Positions 7,264 to 11,393 of a DNA stretch of 11,393 nt are shown here, one piece after another. Numbering within the stretch: the stretch's first letter is position 1; each line of letters begins with the position of its first letter. Made by a program: the position numbers and the translations under genes. The stretch comes from Alphaproteobacteria bacterium MarineAlpha10_Bin2 (GTDB lineage Bacteria; Pseudomonadota; Alphaproteobacteria; UBA828), in NCBI GenBank assembly GCA_002937555.1, contig PTKB01000058.1:1-11393 (forward strand), in the 5' to 3' direction. Below the pieces are notes generated by a model, which searched no databases, was not told the origin of the DNA, and worked only from the letters and a program-made list of their open reading frames with translations.

Positions 7264-10029
7264 ATGACCAAACCCGGACGGCAAAGCGAAATAATCGCCC
7301 GTAGCGCGCTCGATGCGGCGCTGGCGGCCACGGATTGGCGGGCGGGCGGCGGCGGCGAGCGCGCCGAAGCGCTCGAACTGTGCAAGAGCTATCTGGCGGC
7401 GGGCCGGAGCGTCCTCGAGAAGCGGCTCGAGAACGGGGCGCGCGGCAGCGCGCTGGTGGCCGGATACACCTTCCTGATCGACGAAATTCTTGGCGTCCTC
7501 CATGACCATGCGGCGGAGCGCCTGTTTGCCGAGCCCAACCCCACGAGCGGCGAGCGGCTGGCCTTCGTTGCGGTCGGCGGCTACGGCCGTGCCGAACTTT
7601 CGCCATATTCGGATATTGATCTGTTGTTTCTCCATCCCTGGAAACTCACCGGGCGCAGCGAGCAGATCATCGAATATGTGCTTTATATGTTGTGGGATAT
7701 GGGCCTGAAGGTGGGCCATGCGACGCGCTCCATCGCCGACTGCCTGGCGCGCTCGAAGAGCGATATGACGATCCGCACAAGCATTCTCGAATCGCGCTAT
7801 CTATGGGGCGATAAAGCGCTGTTCCGCGAACTGCGTCAGCGCTTTTGGGATGAGATCGTGCCCGGCAGCGAAGGCGATTTCGTCGCCGCCAAACTGAGCG
7901 AACGCGACGCCCGCCATCTGCGCACCGGAGATTCGCGCTATTTGCTGGAGCCCAATATCAAGGACGGCAAGGGCGGCCTGCGCGATCTCCATACCTTGTT
8001 CTGGATTGCCAAATATCTCTACCGGGTGCCGCGCTTCGCCGATTTGATCGAGCGCGGCCTCTTGACCCGCAAGGAACAGATTCGCTTCGCCCGCGCCGAA
8101 GGGTTTCTGTGGAAGGTGCGGGCGCATTTACATCTCGCCGCCGGGCGCGCCGAAGACCGCCTCACTTTCGACCTGCAACCTGAAATCGCGCGCCGCATGG
8201 GCTACGGGGACCGCGATGGCAATCTCGCCGTCGAACGCTTCATGAAGCATTATTTCCTGGTCGCCAAATCGGTCGGCGAGCTAACCCGGGTGCTGTGCGC
8301 CTCGCTCGAAGCGGACCGCATGGACAATGCGCCCAGGCGGAGCGGCGCCGGCGGGCCGTCACCGGCGGCCGACGGATTGCGCAGCGAGGGTGGCCGCCTC
8401 ACCGTATTGGCCGAAGATACCTTCGACGAGCGGCCGGTGCGGCTCATTAAACTGTTCCGACTCGCGCAAACCGGGGGCCTCGATATCCATCCGCGCACGC
8501 TGCGCCTGGTTCATCAGCGCCTGCAACTGATCGACCGGAGCTTGCGCGCGGATGACGAAGCCAACCGACTGTTCATGGCGCTCTTAAGCGACCGCGAGGC
8601 GCCCGAACAGGCGCTCCGTCTGATGAACGAAGCCGGCGTGCTGGGACGTTTCATTCCGGAATTCGGCCGCATCGTCGGCCAAACCCAGCACGATATGTAT
8701 CATGTCTATACGGTGGACGAGCACACCTTGCGGGCGATTGGTATCCTGTCGCAGATTGAGCGCGGCGAGCTTGCCGAAGAGCTGCCGCTGGCCACCGAAA
8801 TCGCGCCCAAGATCCTGTCGCGCGGCGTTCTCTACCTTGCCCTATTCCTGCATGACTTGGCCAAAGGCGGGGGCACGGACCATTCCGAAGCCGGCGAGCG
8901 GTACGCCAAAAAGCTCGGGCCGCGGCTCGGCCTCTCGGCGGAGGAAACGGCGCAGACCGCCTGGCTCGTCCGCCACCATCTGATCTTCAGCGACACCGCC
9001 TTCAAGCGCGACGTCAACGACCCCCAGACCCTGGCCGATTTTATCGCCCAGGTGCAATCGGTCGAGCGCCTGCGCCTGTTGCTGGTGCTGACGGCAGCGG
9101 ATATCCGCCCCGTCGGGCCGGGGCGCTGGAACGCCTGGAAAGGCGCTATTCTACGCGAGCTTTATTATCGCGCCGAGGAAGTGCTCACGGGCGGGCATGA
9201 GGCGGAAGGCAAGGCGGCGCGCGTCGCCGCCGCGCAGGATGCCTTGCGCGTGACCCTCGATGATTGGCTGGGTGAAGACATCGGCCGGTTTACCGGGCGA
9301 TTGTTTCCGCCCTATTGGCTCGCCTTCGATAGCGCCGCCCATGCGCGCCACGCCCGCCTCGTTCGCGACGCCGATGCGCGCGGCGCGCTGCTGGAGCTCG
9401 ACACGCGGGTCGATGAAAAGCGCGCGGCGACCGAGATCACCCTCTATGCCAAGGACCAGGCCGGCATGTTCGCCGCCGTGGCCGGCGCCATGGCCGCCGC
9501 CGGCGCCAGCATCGTCGACGCCAAGGTGTTCACCACGTCCGACGGCATGGCGCTGGACGGGTTTTGGGTTCAGGACGCCACCGGCGGCCCGTTCGATGAC
9601 GAAGAGAAACTGGCGCGGATGCTGAGCCTCTTGGAGCAGGCGCTGGCCGGCGACGGGGCGTTGGACTCGGTGCTGCACAGCAAACATGTTCTGCCGGCGC
9701 GCCGCCACGCGCTTCATATCACCTCGCGGGTTCTCGTCGACAACCGTGCCAGCAGCCAGCACACGCTGGTCGAAATCAATGGCCGCGACCGGCCTGGTCT
9801 CCTTTACGATATCGGCCGCGCCCTGACCGAGCTCGGTCTCTCGATCGTCACGGCGCATGTTTCCACTTACGGCGCACAGGCGGTCGACGTGTTTTACGTC
9901 AAGGACCGCTACGGCCTGCAGGTGACCAAGAACGCGGAGATCGAGCGGGTCAGAACGCGCCTTCTCGCCGCCCTGGACGAGCCCGGCGCCGGCGCTAAGC
10001 CGGCGGCGGTAACGGCGGCGGCGGAATAG
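7264..10029 (+). CDS. glnD: Bifunctional [protein-PII] uridylyltransferase / uridylyl-removing enzyme
   Basis: GlnD senses glutamine and adds UMP to PII proteins (GlnB/GlnK) when nitrogen is scarce, or removes it when glutamine is plentiful, so controlling glutamine synthetase, NtrB/NtrC and ammonium transport. The protein has 921 residues, slightly longer than the E. coli enzyme (890) and normal for alphaproteobacteria. The order is complete. The nucleotidyltransferase motif GGYGRAELSPYSDIDLLF lies at 105-122 with catalytic D117 and D119, followed by PNIKDGKGGLRD (230-241). The HD hydrolase domain contains HVYTVDEH (480-487) and HDLAKG (530-535). Two ACT domains that bind glutamine begin near 723 (TEITLYAKDQAG) and 834 (TLVEINGRDRPG). 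ATG 7264 is a reasonable start with only a weak purine-rich stretch before it. The murJ start follows 38 bases after its stop. No PII gene lies in the window. Confidence 0.97.
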   Translation: MTKPGRQSEIIARSALDAALAATDWRAGGGGERAEALELCKSYLAAGRSVLEKRLENGARGSALVAGYTFLIDEILGVLHDHAAERLFAEPNPTSGERLAFVAVGGYGRAELSPYSDIDLLFLHPWKLTGRSEQIIEYVLYMLWDMGLKVGHATRSIADCLARSKSDMTIRTSILESRYLWGDKALFRELRQRFWDEIVPGSEGDFVAAKLSERDARHLRTGDSRYLLEPNIKDGKGGLRDLHTLFWIAKYLYRVPRFADLIERGLLTRKEQIRFARAEGFLWKVRAHLHLAAGRAEDRLTFDLQPEIARRMGYGDRDGNLAVERFMKHYFLVAKSVGELTRVLCASLEADRMDNAPRRSGAGGPSPAADGLRSEGGRLTVLAEDTFDERPVRLIKLFRLAQTGGLDIHPRTLRLVHQRLQLIDRSLRADDEANRLFMALLSDREAPEQALRLMNEAGVLGRFIPEFGRIVGQTQHDMYHVYTVDEHTLRAIGILSQIERGELAEELPLATEIAPKILSRGVLYLALFLHDLAKGGGTDHSEAGERYAKKLGPRLGLSAEETAQTAWLVRHHLIFSDTAFKRDVNDPQTLADFIAQVQSVERLRLLLVLTAADIRPVGPGRWNAWKGAILRELYYRAEEVLTGGHEAEGKAARVAAAQDALRVTLDDWLGEDIGRFTGRLFPPYWLAFDSAAHARHARLVRDADARGALLELDTRVDEKRAATEITLYAKDQAGMFAAVAGAMAAAGASIVDAKVFTTSDGMALDGFWVQDATGGPFDDEEKLARMLSLLEQALAGDGALDSVLHSKHVLPARRHALHITSRVLVDNRASSQHTLVEINGRDRPGLLYDIGRALTELGLSIVTAHVSTYGAQAVDVFYVKDRYGLQVTKNAEIERVRTRLLAALDEPGAGAKPAAVTAAAE

Positions 10030-10067
10030 CAGTGATGACGCCGCGCCTCCCGAGCGGCTAGGGCGCC

Positions 10068-11393
10068 ATGGCATTGGGGCGCTGGGTCGCGACCGTCGGG
10101 GGCTATACCCTGGCCTCGCGCCTGCTTGGCTTCGTTCGCGATATCCTCATCGCCGCCACGCTCGGCGCCGGGCCAGTGTCGGACGCTTTCTTTGTCGCCT
10201 TCAAGCTGCCCAATTTCCTCCGCCGCCTGTTCGCCGAAGGCGCCTTCAATGCCGCTTTCGTGCCGCTGTTTGCCGGCGAGCTCGAACAGAATGGCCGCGC
10301 CGCGGCGAAGGAGTTTGCCGAAGAGGTGCTGGCGGTTCTGTTGTGCGTGTTGCTGCTGCTGGTGGTGGTGGCGCAGATCGTCATGCCGTGGCTGATGTAT
10401 GCTCTGGCGCCGGGCTTCGCCGACGATCCCGAGAAATTCGACCTCACGGTCCAGCTCACGCGCATCGCCTTCCCCTACATTCTGTTCATCTCGCTGGTGT
10501 CGCTGTTGGGCGGCGTGCTGAATTCGCTCTACCGCTTCGCCGCCGCCGCCGCGACGCCGATTATCTTGAACCTGTGCTTGATCGCCGCATTGCTCGGCCT
10601 TTCCCAGTGGACGGAAACGCCGGGCCATGCCTTAGCGATCGGCGTCTCGGGCGCCGGCGTGCTGCAATTCGCTTGGCTCATCGTGGCGCTTCGCCGCGCC
10701 GGCATTGCGCTCCGCCTGCCGCGCCCGCGCCTCACGCCGCGGGTCAAGCATATGCTAGTGATTATCGCGCCGGCGGCGCTCGGCGCCGGCATCGCCCAGG
10801 TCAATCTGGTCGTCGATGTGATCATTGCCTCGCTGCTGCCGGAAGGTGCGGTGTCGTTTCTCTATTATGCCGACCGGATCAATCAATTGCCTCTCGGTGT
10901 GATCGGCGTCGCGGTCGGCACGGCGCTGTTGCCGTTGTTGTCGCGCCAGCTTCGCGCGGCGGAGGACGAGGCCGCCGGGCACAGCCAAAACCGCGCCATC
11001 GAAGGCGCGCTGCTGCTGACTTTGCCAGCCGCCGCAGCACTGATGATCATCGCCGAGCCGACGATATCGGTGCTGTTCGAGCGCGGCGCCTTTACTTCGG
11101 TCGCGACCGTGGCCTCGGCGGACGCGCTGATCGCCTATGCCGCCGGCCTGCCGTCCTTTGTCATGATCAAGGTGTTGGTGCCGGGATACTTCGCCCGCCA
11201 GGACACCAAGGCGCCGGTCAGAATTGCCGTCGTCTGCCTGGTGATCAATGTGGCGCTCAATTTGATATTGATGGGGCCGCTCGGCCATGTCGGGATCGCC
11301 TTGGCGACATCGCTATCGGGCTGGCTCAATGCGGCGTTGCTGGCGCGCGGTTTACACCGGAGGGGTTATTTCACCGCCGATGCGCGGCTGCGA
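10068..11393 (+). CDS. murJ: Lipid II flippase MurJ (MviN), 3' end outside the window
   Basis: MurJ is an inner-membrane MOP-superfamily transporter that flips lipid-linked peptidoglycan precursor to the periplasmic side. The open frame from ATG 10068-10070 runs 442 codons to the window edge without a stop. The family is about 510-530 residues with 14 helices, so roughly the last 70-90 residues are missing. The start is well supported: with it, the functionally important E. coli residues R18, R24, D39, R52, R53, E57 and R270 fall at exactly the same numbers (SRLLGFVRD at 17-25, SDAFFVAFKLPNFLRRLFAEGAF at 38-60 seen as two adjacent motifs, YADRINQLP from 267). An AGGG lies four bases before the ATG. 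It begins 38 bases after glnD, an arrangement common in alphaproteobacteria, and is probably in the same transcript. The frame appears intact as far as it goes. Confidence 0.96.
   Translation, partial: MALGRWVATVGGYTLASRLLGFVRDILIAATLGAGPVSDAFFVAFKLPNFLRRLFAEGAFNAAFVPLFAGELEQNGRAAAKEFAEEVLAVLLCVLLLLVVVAQIVMPWLMYALAPGFADDPEKFDLTVQLTRIAFPYILFISLVSLLGGVLNSLYRFAAAAATPIILNLCLIAALLGLSQWTETPGHALAIGVSGAGVLQFAWLIVALRRAGIALRLPRPRLTPRVKHMLVIIAPAALGAGIAQVNLVVDVIIASLLPEGAVSFLYYADRINQLPLGVIGVAVGTALLPLLSRQLRAAEDEAAGHSQNRAIEGALLLTLPAAAALMIIAEPTISVLFERGAFTSVATVASADALIAYAAGLPSFVMIKVLVPGYFARQDTKAPVRIAVVCLVINVALNLILMGPLGHVGIALATSLSGWLNAALLARGLHRRGYFTADARLR

Noticed and set aside
9151..10074. 307-codon minus-strand open frame
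   Set aside because: It lies antisense to the ACT-domain half of glnD and is a shadow of its codon pattern.
10755..11288. 177-codon minus-strand open frame near the right end
   Set aside because: It lies antisense to murJ, whose plus-strand frame carries all the family's key residues.

Overview
The window is a GC-rich stretch of bacterial chromosome carrying mostly conserved housekeeping genes. The gene set points to an alphaproteobacterium: an IalB-family secreted protein, an alphaproteobacterial-type SpoU/TrmH methyltransferase, a long GlnD, and a glnD-murJ pair. I cannot name the genus. Coding density is very high and no gap exceeds about 125 bases. I see no RNA gene, insertion sequence, CRISPR array, prophage or plasmid feature.

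Layout. The left part (1-1558, plus strand) holds folD (one-carbon metabolism). It is followed by an NnrU-family membrane protein gene that is broken by a one-base frameshift and an in-frame amber codon. The middle (1564-5815, minus strand) is a tightly packed run of six genes. Read in the direction of transcription they are a SpoU-type RNA methyltransferase, an IalB-family secreted protein, rlmN, a 64-residue membrane protein, a 131-residue membrane protein and argG. The two small membrane proteins share a sequence signature and look like diverged tandem relatives. A good sigma70-like promoter sits directly before argG, so argG can probably be transcribed separately. The right part (5940-11393, plus strand) holds a class I methyltransferase with an extra C-terminal domain, then glnD (PII uridylyltransferase, nitrogen control), then murJ (lipid II flippase), which is cut by the window edge.

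How the genes relate. They do not form one pathway. The themes are one-carbon metabolism (folD), arginine synthesis (argG), ribosome and RNA modification (rlmN, the SpoU enzyme), nitrogen sensing (glnD) and the cell envelope (murJ, IalB, the small membrane proteins). The parts most worth a second look are the decayed NnrU gene, the paired small membrane proteins between rlmN and argG, and the two-domain methyltransferase before glnD. I found no convincing new multi-gene system.
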